From Prochlorococcus sp. AG-436-O11 (GTDB taxonomy: Bacteria > Cyanobacteriota > Cyanobacteriia > PCC-6307 > Cyanobiaceae): a stretch of DNA of 47,220 nt. The notes beneath the pieces were generated by a model. The model saw nothing but the letters and a program-made list of their open reading frames with translations, was not told the DNA's origin and ran no database searches. The stretch covers positions 1-47,220 of the forward strand of contig QCPO01000011.1 in the NCBI GenBank assembly GCA_003212535.1. Reading direction: 5' to 3'. Both the position numbers and the translations under genes were made by a program. Shown in pieces: positions 18,003 to 26,087 of the stretch (position 1 is the stretch's first letter; every line of letters starts with the position of its first letter).

Positions 18003-19532
18003 ATGGCATTTGAAGAGAAGATCCAACCTATTAAAAGACCAATAATGGTTTTAGGCACTTCTAGTGGAACAGGGAAATCACTAACAGTTACAGCAATTTG
18101 CAGAATTCTTAAAAATCTAGGTGAAGAACCAATTCCTTTTAAAGGACAAAATATGAGTAACAACGCATGGGTAGATTGGGATGGGGGAGAGATGGCATAT
18201 TCACAAGCCCTTCAAGCTTTTGCTTGTGGTATTGTTCCTTCTTCAGAAATGAATCCAATTCTATTGAAGCCTCAAGGTAATTCAACTAGTGAAGTTATTC
18301 ATCTTGGGGAAAGTATAGGAATTACAACAGCGAAAGATTACTACAAGGATTGGTTTATTCGGGGATGGAAAGTTATTAAAAAAAGTTTAAATTCTATTTA
18401 TGAACGCAACCCAAATTGTCGCTTAATTGTAGAAGGAGCTGGGAGTCCTGTAGAAATGAACTTAATTCATAGAGATCTCACTAATTTAAGAGTTGCAAAG
18501 TATTTAGGAGCTAATTGTATTTTGGTTACTGATATTGAGAGAGGTGGAGTTTTTGCTCAAATAATAGGGACCCTTGAGTTAATGAACACAGAAGAAAAAA
18601 AACTTATTAAAGGAATATTAATAAATAGATTTAGAGGAGACCTTTCATTATTTGAAGAAGGGAAAAAATGGATCGAAAGTAAAACACAAATTCCTGTTAT
18701 AGGTATTGTTCCCTGGTTAAACGATAAATTCCCTCCAGAAGATTCTCTAGATTTATTGGAAAACAAATCTAGCGACACAAACCCTGAAATAAATGTAGGA
18801 ATAATAAAATTGCCATCTATAAGCAACTTTTCAGATTTTGACCCATTAGAAAATGAAGACTCCATAAAAATTGAGTGGATCAAAAAATCCCAGAACTTAT
18901 ATAAATTTGATTTTCTTATCCTCCCCGGCAGTAAACAAACTATTAAAGATCAAATATTTCTTGAAGAGTGTGGATTATCTCAGGATATAAGAGAATATTC
19001 AAAGAATAAGGGAAATATTATTGGGATTTGTGGTGGTTTACAAATGCTAGGCTCAACACTTGAAGATCCATTTTCTAAGGAAGGCTCAGAAACCTATTCA
19101 GATCAGAGAATTAAGGGCATTGGATTACTTCCATTAAAAACAACTTTTGTTAAAAAGAAATTAACACGACAAATCAATTCTTTATCGTTATGGCCATGCC
19201 TATCTGAAATAAATGGATTTGAGATTCATAATGGTATAACTAAATTAGATAGTAGTCAAAACATATTAGAAATTAAACCAATTTTCAAAGACATTGATCT
19301 TGGTTGGTACAAAGAGAATAATAAAGGTGGGACAATTGCAGGTACATACATTCATGGGATATTTGAAAATGACAAATGGCGAGATCATTATATAAATATA
19401 ATAAGGAAGAGCAAAAATTTACCCTTATTAGATAAAAAAACAAGATCTTATAAAATGAAAAGAGAATCCATTATTAATAATCTTGCGAATGAATTTGACA
19501 AACATTTAAATATCACATCACTATTAAATTGA
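18003..19532 (+). CDS. cobQ: cobyric acid synthase
   Basis: The 509-residue, two-domain enzyme has an N-terminal ATP-binding P-loop-like domain (VLGTSSGTGKSLTVTAICRIL near residue 16; GAGSPVEMNL; VTDIERGGVFAQ) and a C-terminal class I glutamine amidotransferase (GICGGLQMLG with the nucleophile Cys near residue 343; catalytic His in YIHGIF). It amidates four carboxyls of adenosylcobyrinic acid a,c-diamide in (pseudo)cobalamin synthesis. The stop overlaps the TTG start of the downstream ferredoxin gene. I see no cobalamin riboswitch upstream. Confidence 0.95.
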   Translation: MAFEEKIQPIKRPIMVLGTSSGTGKSLTVTAICRILKNLGEEPIPFKGQNMSNNAWVDWDGGEMAYSQALQAFACGIVPSSEMNPILLKPQGNSTSEVIHLGESIGITTAKDYYKDWFIRGWKVIKKSLNSIYERNPNCRLIVEGAGSPVEMNLIHRDLTNLRVAKYLGANCILVTDIERGGVFAQIIGTLELMNTEEKKLIKGILINRFRGDLSLFEEGKKWIESKTQIPVIGIVPWLNDKFPPEDSLDLLENKSSDTNPEINVGIIKLPSISNFSDFDPLENEDSIKIEWIKKSQNLYKFDFLILPGSKQTIKDQIFLEECGLSQDIREYSKNKGNIIGICGGLQMLGSTLEDPFSKEGSETYSDQRIKGIGLLPLKTTFVKKKLTRQINSLSLWPCLSEINGFEIHNGITKLDSSQNILEIKPIFKDIDLGWYKENNKGGTIAGTYIHGIFENDKWRDHYINIIRKSKNLPLLDKKTRSYKMKRESIINNLANEFDKHLNITSLLN

Positions 19533-19780
19533 AAGAATCAAAAATTAAAATTACATGGCCAAACAATAATGAGACATATGCTTCAGAGGGAGATGATTGG
19601 TTCTCTACTGCAGAAAAAGCAGGTTTAGAAATTCCAACTGGCTGCCTAACAGGAAGTTGTGGCGCATGTGAAATAGATGTAAATGGAGAGACTGTAAGAG
19701 CTTGTATAAGTAATATTAAAAGTAAAAAGCAATGTTCATTAAAAGTATCTTTGACTACAGATCCATTCTGGGAAAACTAA
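19529..19780 (+). CDS. plant-type [2Fe-2S] ferredoxin
   Basis: The 83-residue beta-grasp ferredoxin has cluster ligands Cys39, Cys44 and Cys47 (GCLTGSCGAC) and Cys59 (VRACIS). It is a little shorter than photosynthetic PetF (about 97 residues), and its C-terminal loop is cut down. The start is TTG, overlapping the cobQ stop as TTGA, so translation is coupled. Given the neighbour it may serve a reductive step in cobalamin metabolism, but this is a guess from position. Confidence 0.88.
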   Translation: MKESKIKITWPNNNETYASEGDDWFSTAEKAGLEIPTGCLTGSCGACEIDVNGETVRACISNIKSKKQCSLKVSLTTDPFWEN

Positions 19781-20082
19781 ATTTTTTGTTCATTTAATCT
19801 AAAATATTCAACTAATGCAAAAGCTATATTCCTTATCTTTAATAAGTTTTCCAATGTCCTAAACACCTCCAAATTTAGAATGATAGAAATCAACTGTTTT
19901 ATCGGATTAATAAAAATATATCAATGCAAGGTTATAATTAAAATCTGAATTATTTTCGAGTGAAATATTTCATTGATAAGCTTCAGGTTATCTAAGAATT
20001 TATATAATTCAAAAATACAAGACTTTCGAAACTATCCTCAATCAAAAACCCTCCAACAAAAAAGTTCATTGGCTTATTTCTC
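19781..20082. other. 302-bp gap, nothing recognised
   Basis: AT-rich sequence with no open frame of note, no tRNA and no strong hairpin. It marks the left edge of a gene-poor stretch that continues to the tRNA-Ser gene. Confidence 0.4.
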
Positions 20083-20712
20083 TTAGGGGAAGGATCTATT
20101 TAATTTAAAATTAAATGAAAGGCTTATCCTCTCTTCATCAGATAAATTAATCTCTACTGCGTGCGGTACCCAGGCAGGAAAAACTACTAGCATATTTTCT
20201 TTTGGTAAAATTGTATTTATGGGATAGTCGTAACCTTGTAGTTGGTAGCCATCTTTGAAACGCCCCATATATTCTGTTGAGATGAAGTCAGCTTCATTAA
20301 AATTTCTATAAAAAAGGAACCTTCCTCCCTTCATCTCTTTTGGAACTTTAATGAAAAAGACACCTGAATAAGTCATTCCAGAATGTGTATGTGGAGTATT
20401 TGAAGAACCTTTTCCACTTATATTTATCCAAAAATTTGTTAATTGAAGATCTCCTTGTCTACTGATTCTGTGAATTGCATTAACAGTATTAATTATTTGA
20501 TTTAATAATTGCTTCGTTCCTGGAAGATTATTGAAATCTAGTATATCCTTTGAATGATATCCCTCAAAACCAGCATTACTTTTACGTACACCATCATTAT
20601 CATTCTTTCTTATCAGACAAGCCTCATTTTGTAATCGCTCTATATTTTCATTTAATTCGGCTGTCCAAAACTGTGTTGGGAATAAAAAACCAGACTTAAT
20701 CTGAACTTTCAT
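20083..20712 (-). CDS. 2OG-Fe(II) oxygenase-like protein
   Basis: I chose the start MKVQIKSGFLFPTQFW (209 residues); an upstream TTG-type start adds 8 residues. It resembles the putative 2OG-Fe(II) oxygenase family (TIGR02466 type) seen in marine cyanobacteria and cyanophages. NTPHTHSGMTYSGVFFIKVP supplies iron-ligand candidates His108 and His110, PAWVPHAVEI supplies His184, and ERISLSFNF supplies Arg195, which would bind 2-oxoglutarate. The substrate is unknown. It stands alone in a gene-poor stretch, with no neighbour closer than 300 bp. Confidence 0.75.
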   Translation of the reverse strand: MKVQIKSGFLFPTQFWTAELNENIERLQNEACLIRKNDNDGVRKSNAGFEGYHSKDILDFNNLPGTKQLLNQIINTVNAIHRISRQGDLQLTNFWINISGKGSSNTPHTHSGMTYSGVFFIKVPKEMKGGRFLFYRNFNEADFISTEYMGRFKDGYQLQGYDYPINTILPKENMLVVFPAWVPHAVEINLSDEERISLSFNFKLNRSFP

Positions 20713-21110
20713 ATCTAATAAAATTTGCAAATTCAATCACAACTTTAAAATATAAAAACTTACAATATACATCAACTTTTAATTAAATATTATTATCTTC
20801 TCTTTTTGAAATGAGTTAAGTACAGATTAGAGTAATTAGCTAAAACTAAAAGCAATAATAAAAAAGTATTCAAATGGTTCAACTTAATTTTGGAATTTTA
20901 ATTACTCTTTAAATCTATCGTCAAATAAATATAGACGGAACCCTGGGCTTTAAACTTTATTAGTTATTAGTAGCCCCAAACAAGCACTTCTCTGTTTAGC
21001 AAAATCTATAAGTTTTATTGAATATTTTATAAATCAGAAATCAACGCATAGTAATGATTATTAAAATTACGCATAAATTTTTCAGTAAAACATTGGGACT
21101 TGAAATAGTA
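20713..21110. other. 398-bp gap before a tRNA fragment
   Basis: There is no convincing gene or RNA here. The right end abuts a 22-bp tRNA 3'-end fragment. Confidence 0.4.
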
Positions 21111-21132
21111 CGGAGATGGTAGGATTCGAACG
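21111..21132 (-). repeat. tRNA 3'-end fragment, possible attachment-site remnant
   Basis: Read on the minus strand, this is a T-loop and 3' acceptor strand (TTCGAATCC then ACCATCTCCG) with no body of a tRNA before it. It agrees at 18 of 21 bases, in the same orientation, with the 3' end of the intact tRNA-Ser at 24079. Such duplicates are what integration into a tRNA gene leaves behind. Confidence 0.6.
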
Positions 21133-21145
21133 TACTTTAAAATAT

Positions 21146-21667
21146 TTAATTTGTATACTTGTTAGCAGATTTTGTGATATCTCCTGCGACTCTAAATATA
21201 AGAGCAGTTCCTTCTATAGATATTCTTACAAGTACAATTAGAAGCAAGCACAATAGACTATAAGCAATATTAAAAAGTATTCCAATTCCTCCTCCATAAA
21301 ATATAGTTCCGACTGCATAAAGAATAAAACCGAAACCTGCTCCAAATAATATACCTTGGTAAATTGCATAAACTAAAGATAGTATTGATATAGAGGCATA
21401 AGAAGATAAGTTATAATCATTATAAATAATATCTAGTGTAGACTTACCATCTAAACTTCTTCGAGATCTATTTCTTCTTATTAATGCAATTATTAGACCA
21501 ACAATTCCAAGTATTCCAATATAAGCAAAATTAGTCATTAATGCTGGATCGTCGTAATCCCCAAGAAAGAACTGTAGACTAAATAAGAATACAAGTATTG
21601 CTAAGTAGACTTTTTGCTTGGTATCTAAATTTTTAAACTGCTGACTAATTTTTTTTGTAATTGACAC
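21146..21667 (-). CDS. multi-span membrane protein of unknown function
   Basis: The 173-residue protein has about four membrane spans (around residues 18-34, 46-62, 92-125 and 135-155). A basic loop RRNRSRRSLDG follows span 2 and the Gly-rich segment FGAGFGFILYAVGTIFYGGG lies in the middle. The C-terminus LVRISIEGTALIFRVAGDI weakly recalls DUF4282 membrane proteins, a tentative match. It sits just inside the tRNA fragment at 21111, within the proposed island. Confidence 0.6.
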   Translation of the reverse strand: MSITKKISQQFKNLDTKQKVYLAILVFLFSLQFFLGDYDDPALMTNFAYIGILGIVGLIIALIRRNRSRRSLDGKSTLDIIYNDYNLSSYASISILSLVYAIYQGILFGAGFGFILYAVGTIFYGGGIGILFNIAYSLLCLLLIVLVRISIEGTALIFRVAGDITKSANKYTN

Positions 21668-21835
21668 TTTGATTTTAAGGACTATTAAAAATCATAATAG
21701 TACATAATTTAATTAGATCAATCCAAAGCATATTTTCATATTAATCTTTTGCTTACAAAAAAATTTTCTTGTACAGAAGTTATTCATTTATCTATAAAAT
21801 CTCACAAAGCAATACTGGAAAATTTCTAAAAAATA

Positions 21836-21910
21836 TTAAACATGAAGAGGTTTTTCATTTAGGAATCTTGCCATTTTTCTTGATGCTTCAGGTCCATTTA
21901 GTTCATTCAT
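21836..21910 (-). CDS. possible 24-residue peptide, end of a two-frame pair
   Basis: The frame encodes MNELNGPEASRKMARFLNEK and four more residues. Its ATG overlaps the TGA of the preceding frame as ATGA, a normal arrangement for coupled genes, so both may be remnants of a small operon. No family is recognised. Confidence 0.35.
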   Translation of the reverse strand: MNELNGPEASRKMARFLNEKPLHV

Positions 21911-22065
21911 AAAAAATCACCCTCAACTTCAAAAGGTATATACATCTCAGGATTCTTTATCCCATGTTTCTCTGCAGTTTCAAGCATGATTTTATGATTA
22001 AGAACTAATGATTCATATGCTTCCTTTTCTTCCTCTGTAGCATCATTGGGTAATTTTTTCTCCAG
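21907..22065 (-). pseudogene. small coding frame lacking a usual start
   Basis: Fifty-two coding-like residues (including ATEEEKEAYESLVLNHKIML and GIKNPEMYIPFEVEGDFL) run from a TAA-bounded 5' edge, with CTG as the only early candidate start; the first ATG is internal at codon 28. The strongly acidic, helical composition and ATGA overlap with the next frame suggest a genuine but 5'-truncated gene. Confidence 0.4.
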
Positions 22066-22080
22066 TTGTTACCTATAAAA

Positions 22081-22203
22081 TCCCGTAAAAAAGACCCATA
22101 CGGGTCTACAAGGGCTCTAAAAAGGAGAGGGTGTGAGTCCAGTTAGCGTTGTCTGACTCTAATTGGCACAAACTTGAGAGCGAAATGTGCATCTTACCCG
22201 TAT
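22081..22203. other. foldable intergenic element
   Basis: CCCGTA (22082-22087) can pair with TACGGG (22099-22104), and the overlapping ATACGGGT (22098-22105) can instead pair with ACCCGTAT (22196-22203), enclosing two further stem-loops near 22135-22160 and 22166-22190. On the minus strand, GACCC-GTAT-GGGTC followed by TTTTTT (22106-22087) is a good intrinsic terminator. It may be a small RNA or leader; no known family is recognised. Confidence 0.4.
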
Positions 22204-22267
22204 TTTTACTCGTGATTTTTTTAATTTACCTACTCATCAATTATTTTTCTTTTAATTTAAAATGAAA

Positions 22268-22558
22268 TCATTCTTTTAGATAATCTATAGCTGTTTTTTG
22301 TTTTTTATCTTTATCTATATAACTATTAGCCCATATCAATGCTGCGACCCAGCCGATGAATGTTCATCCCAAAAATAAGTTTAAGGTTGATATTGAGCCT
22401 TGATTAGGATGCCCCCTTGATGAAGCCAGCCAAGATGGCAACATATAGATGCCAATAATAAATGTCACTGAAAATCCGGTCGCAATATCTCCAGATAATA
22501 TTGAAATTAATATCGCTATTGCTAAAAAACCTATTAAAAAATTAAGTAGAGTTTTCAA
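22268..22558 (-). pseudogene. superinfection-immunity-like membrane protein interrupted by TGA
   Basis: The first 64 codons give a two-span membrane protein ending RGHPNQGSISTLNLFLG, then TGA at 22364-22366. The same frame continues for 31 codons with TFIGWVAALIWANSYIDKDK to a second TGA at 22268. The joined protein of about 96 residues matches the superinfection immunity family (Pfam Imm_superinfect), where LNLFLGW-T-IGW is the conserved motif. The stop replaces the motif's Trp (TGG to TGA). The family is named after phage T4 Imm, which blocks DNA entry of later phages; many bacterial members have no known role. It is either a nonsense-inactivated gene or a read-through case. Confidence 0.7.
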
Positions 22559-22647
22559 GATATTAGAATCGAATGTTTAAGAAGAATTATTTTAATTGAG
22601 AATCGGCAAATCTCAAAGTATTATTTATAAAATCATTAACAATTAAG

Positions 22648-23679
22648 ATGAAGAAAAATGCATCAAATATTTTGATTGGCTATAAAACAAGGTCTGGGCT
22701 TGTTTTTAGATTAGAAGGTAATGAAGAAATAATTGTAGATTCTTTTAATTTTCGATCTGTAAATAATAATGTCTCGTATATAGGTTTCATCTCAAATAAA
22801 CGTTTTATTTTTAAACAAACTAAGTGGGTTTCATTTTCAGGAAGTGGAAGTAGTGAAATGATTTCTTCCGAAATTAAATATATTTATTGGAAAGATATAA
22901 AAGGTATTGTTTTTGGAAACATTTGGAATTCCAACTTAAGAATACTAGGCAAAGTTATTGATTTTTCCCCCGAAAAGAAAAAAGTTGATTGGGAAATGGG
23001 TAAACTTTTTAGAGGTTTTGGTGGTCTAAGTTATAAAAACAAAAAAGAGTTAGAAGAAATCCTCTTACCAACATTAAGAGATCTCTGTTTAGAAAATAAA
23101 ATACCATTTGGAACAACAAAAAAATATAATAAATTTTCGACAATACCTTTTAAAGAAACAAGATCGATAATAAAAGAAATTAGAAATAAATGGCAGAAAA
23201 ACACTTTAGCAATTCTTGCTGTTCTTTTAGGCATAACCGTAGCACTATTGGGGATGGCTACAATTTGGTCTATTTTTAGCAGAAATAAAACACCAGATAG
23301 TTATGATTATTCCACCGAAATAACTCCTAAAAAAAAGCAATTATATTCTCAACAAAATAGATATGATCTAATGTTAATTGAATTTCAAAACTCATATTTT
23401 GATTACTGTAAAAAGACATCACTTTATTACCTATTTAGAAACTATATAAACAATCTGAATTGGGAAGCTTATAAACAAAATAATTTTGAATTTATAAAAG
23501 TAACAGGCAATATTACTTACAATTATCAACAAACTCCTGTTGCTTTATATTTTAATATTGAAAACTATACTCCAGAAAAAAGTTTAAGATTTAATTTAGT
23601 AGATAGTTATCTGAATAATCAAAGAATGTCGTATGAATTGGAAGATGCATTACTAACTAGTATTTGCAATGAGTATTAA
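22648..23679 (+). CDS. orphan protein: PH-like region plus one TM
   Basis: The 343-residue protein has no signal peptide. Residues 10-140 form a beta-rich region with alternating hydrophobics (GFISNKRFIFKQTKW, IYWKDIKGIVFGN) reminiscent of bacterial PH-like domains. One membrane span lies at about 188-210 (TLAILAVLLGITVALLGMAT). The remaining 130 residues are Tyr- and Asn-rich and should lie on the other side of the membrane. No family is firmly recognised. It lies in the proposed island beside broken genes and diverges from the interrupted immunity-like gene. Confidence 0.65.
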   Translation: MKKNASNILIGYKTRSGLVFRLEGNEEIIVDSFNFRSVNNNVSYIGFISNKRFIFKQTKWVSFSGSGSSEMISSEIKYIYWKDIKGIVFGNIWNSNLRILGKVIDFSPEKKKVDWEMGKLFRGFGGLSYKNKKELEEILLPTLRDLCLENKIPFGTTKKYNKFSTIPFKETRSIIKEIRNKWQKNTLAILAVLLGITVALLGMATIWSIFSRNKTPDSYDYSTEITPKKKQLYSQQNRYDLMLIEFQNSYFDYCKKTSLYYLFRNYINNLNWEAYKQNNFEFIKVTGNITYNYQQTPVALYFNIENYTPEKSLRFNLVDSYLNNQRMSYELEDALLTSICNEY

Positions 23680-24078
23680 CGATTAAACATTTATCTAAAA
23701 ATTTCTGGAAAAAGAGTAGATCTTAAGCAATTTGAAGAGTCATTTATATCAAAAAGAAGATAATATTTATTATTTATAACTTTAATAAAATAGGTTTCTG
23801 ATAGATATTAAGTAATGAAATATTCTTGGAAAAAGGATAGTTTAGAGGTTGAATTCATAAAAAATAATATTATGTGAAAGGTAGGAAGGATAAATCAACT
23901 CATAGTTCATAATCCCACAACATATCCCACAACATATCCCACAACATATCAAAAAACCCTGCAACAAATCCCACCACATATAACGAATGGACCCGAAAAT
24001 CTACTTCATTAAAAATCACAAGATCTATTGCATAGACTAGGGTTTGTTAGAGAATGCATGGACACATGTCTATAAAAG
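23680..24078. other. 399-bp gap with coding remnant and tandem repeats
   Basis: A short frame after 23685 (KISGKRVDLKQFEESFISKRR, then stop) looks like the tail of a lost gene. A 12-bp tandem repeat follows at 23914-23949, and the region ends at the 3' end of tRNA-Ser. No integrase frame is visible. Confidence 0.4.
23914..23949. repeat. three tandem copies of CCCACAACATAT
   Basis: Three exact 12-bp units lie head to tail, followed by degenerate copies (for example CCCACCACATAT near 23971). They lie about 130 bp beyond the 3' end of tRNA-Ser, where recombinase arm-type sites would sit if an element had integrated there. Confidence 0.8.
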
Positions 24079-24163
24079 CGGAGAGAGTGGGATTCGAACC
24101 CACGAATAGTTACCTATTAAACGATTTCGAGTCGTTCGCTTTCAACCTCTCAGCCACCTCTCC
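24079..24163 (-). tRNA. tRNA-Ser(CGA)
   Basis: The 85-nt class II tRNA runs from GGAGAGG at the 5' end to TCTCTCC plus discriminator G. The anticodon stem AACGA/TCGTT holds the loop CTCGAAA with anticodon CGA. A long variable arm and the T-loop TTCGAAT are present. CCA is not encoded. A similar 3'-end fragment lies at 21111. Confidence 0.95.
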
Positions 24164-24222
24164 TTACTTCAAGAATATGTATAAAATTAAAGGAATATTA
24201 TCTTTTATCTAAATATCTTAAT

Positions 24223-25245
24223 TTATTTCCAACCTGCATTTCTCATTAATCTTATCGCTAGAGAATTATTAGTTCCAAGATCTTCAGTTGAAACCTTATC
24301 AGGTGTAAATTCTCCAAAGTTTTTCACTATTTGATTTTGATTAACTTCCTTTAAAGGATGTTCAAACGTTGGAGCAGCTAAGCCTTTACTGCCTTCAGGT
24401 GAGGCTAAGAATTCAAGCAACTTAATAGCTTCAGCTTTGTTTTTTGCATACTTCGCAATACCTCCAGCACTAATATTTACATGTGCAGGATTAGGTGTGA
24501 TAACAGATGCTCTTTTTGCATATAAAGCATCTCTCCGGCCATTAATACCCGCTAACATTCTTGCGACATAGTAATGATTCACAATCCCTACTCCACACTT
24601 TTTCTTAGAAACTGCTCTTATTATTGCAATATCGCCAGGAAAGAAAGGTTGCGAAACATTAGCAATCATTCCGCTTAACCAAGCTTTAGTTTTTAATTCT
24701 CCTTTGTTAATGATTTGATTAGCAACTAAAGATTGATTATATGGACTTTTTCTATTTCTTAAGCATACTTTACCTTTCAAAGCGGGATTAGCTAAATCTG
24801 TATAATCATTAATCTTACTTACATCTACAACTTTCGGATTGGCAACCATAACCCTAACCCTTCTCGTTAATGCATACCATTCCTTACCAGGATCTTTCAA
24901 ACCAACTGGAACATCATTTTCTAAAGTTGAAGAATTTATACTTTGCAGCAATCCTGATTTAGCAGCATTAGTTATTCTCGCTGCGTCAACCAACAAAATT
25001 AAATCTGCTTGAGAATTCCTTCCCTCTCTTCTTAATCTTTCTATTAGTGATATACCAGATGTTTCAAAAACTCTTACTTTTATACCTGTTGCCTCTTCAA
25101 ATTTCTTATATACCCCTCTATCCGTATTGTAATGTCTTCCTGAATAGACTTTAACTTCTCTTTCTGTAGAATTAGCGGGGGCATTGACATTTAAAAACAA
25201 TGTAAATGTCAAAGCTGAAAAAATTATTTTTTTTAAGTTTGGCAC
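24223..25245 (-). CDS. idiA: iron(III) ABC transporter substrate-binding protein
   Basis: The 340-residue periplasmic binding protein has a signal peptide of about 26 residues. KVYSGRHYNTDRGVYKKFEEATGIKV at the mature N-terminus and GVGIVNHYYVARML in the C-terminal lobe are typical of the IdiA/FutA/FbpA family, whose Tyr residues bind ferric iron. In cyanobacteria it is among the strongest iron-starvation proteins. No permease or ATPase gene is adjacent. It diverges from the PiuC-like gene, and the shared 102-bp region carries a 16-bp palindrome. Confidence 0.93.
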   Translation of the reverse strand: MPNLKKIIFSALTFTLFLNVNAPANSTEREVKVYSGRHYNTDRGVYKKFEEATGIKVRVFETSGISLIERLRREGRNSQADLILLVDAARITNAAKSGLLQSINSSTLENDVPVGLKDPGKEWYALTRRVRVMVANPKVVDVSKINDYTDLANPALKGKVCLRNRKSPYNQSLVANQIINKGELKTKAWLSGMIANVSQPFFPGDIAIIRAVSKKKCGVGIVNHYYVARMLAGINGRRDALYAKRASVITPNPAHVNISAGGIAKYAKNKAEAIKLLEFLASPEGSKGLAAPTFEHPLKEVNQNQIVKNFGEFTPDKVSTEDLGTNNSLAIRLMRNAGWK

Positions 25246-25314
25246 TTTTAGAATTTAGTATCTATGGTTACTGTATATATAACTAAAGGATAAAAAATCT
25301 AAAAGATATTTTAT

Positions 25315-25330
25315 ATACATAATTATGTAT
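25315..25330. promoter_or_regulatory. 16-bp perfect palindrome, candidate operator
   Basis: ATACATAATTATGTAT is a perfect inverted repeat in the region between the divergent idiA and piuC-like genes, ending 17 bp before the start of the latter. Its size and AT-rich core would suit a Fur-family or similar dimeric repressor, but it is not a textbook Fur box, so the regulator is unknown. Confidence 0.45.
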
Positions 25331-25347
25331 CAAATTAACTTCGAAAA

Positions 25348-26013
25348 ATGAATTATCTAACTCAAAAAGTACTAAACCCCGAAGAAATATATTCTATAAA
25401 AACAAAAATAAATAAAGAAGAAAATCCTTGGGAGAATGGAAAAAAAACTGCTGGTTCTCTTGCTGCAGAAGTAAAAAACAACTTACAATTATCAAAACAA
25501 TCTGAAATATCAAAGAAATATACTCACTTAATCTCAAAAATAATACTTAGCAATCCATTAATTAAAAGTTTCGCATTACCAAAAAATATTCATGGAGTTA
25601 TGTTTACCAAATCCTCAAAGAATATGAAATATGGTAGACATATTGATAATCCCTATATGAAAACAGGGAGATCAGATTTATCTTTTACAATTTCTTTAAC
25701 GGACAAAACCCAATATCAAGGAGGCGAACTTATCATTGAGACTCTTAATGATGAAAAGTCATTCAAACTTAACTCAGGAGAAATAATAATTTATCCAAGT
25801 ACATATTTACACTCGGTTAATGAGGTTAAATCTGGAGAAAGGTTAGTATGTGTTGGATGGATAGAAAGCTATGTGAAATCAGCTGAAGAAAGAGAATATT
25901 TATTTGATTTAGAAGCTGGAGCTAAAGGGTTATTAGCTAAATTTGGGCGTTCAGATGAACTAGACCTTGTATACAAATCCTATTCGAATTTACTTAGATT
26001 GCTTGGAAGATAA
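25348..26013 (+). CDS. piuC: PKHD-type Fe(II)/2-oxoglutarate hydroxylase, PiuC family
   Basis: The 221-residue length and sequence match the PiuC/YbiX family. The iron triad is His98 and Asp100 (YGRHIDN) with His155 (YLHSVNEV), and Arg165 in SGERLV should bind 2-oxoglutarate. The C-terminal helical part ends YSNLLRLLGR. Members are repeatedly found in Fur regulons and beside iron-uptake genes, which agrees with the divergent idiA gene here. The substrate is unknown. Confidence 0.9.
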   Translation: MNYLTQKVLNPEEIYSIKTKINKEENPWENGKKTAGSLAAEVKNNLQLSKQSEISKKYTHLISKIILSNPLIKSFALPKNIHGVMFTKSSKNMKYGRHIDNPYMKTGRSDLSFTISLTDKTQYQGGELIIETLNDEKSFKLNSGEIIIYPSTYLHSVNEVKSGERLVCVGWIESYVKSAEEREYLFDLEAGAKGLLAKFGRSDELDLVYKSYSNLLRLLGR

Positions 26014-26087
26014 AAGGATCATTTTATACATCAAATAGAAAAGAGTGGAAAAAAAAATTAAACTTAAAAAAGAACATTAATTTACAC

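Noticed and set aside
21111..21132. A complete tRNA gene at 21111
   Set aside because: Only the T-loop and 3' acceptor strand are present; the sequence beyond is coding for the membrane protein at 21146, and there is no anticodon arm.
22113..22199. 28-codon minus-strand frame inside the foldable element (MHISLSSLCQLE...)
   Set aside because: It has no ribosome-binding site and unusual composition; the pairing structure explains the sequence better.
23914..23949. CRISPR array
   Set aside because: The 12-bp units abut directly with no spacers, and there are no cas genes in the window.
25315..25330. Calling the palindrome a Fur box
   Set aside because: It does not match the usual TGATAAT-type core well enough, so it is reported only as a candidate operator.
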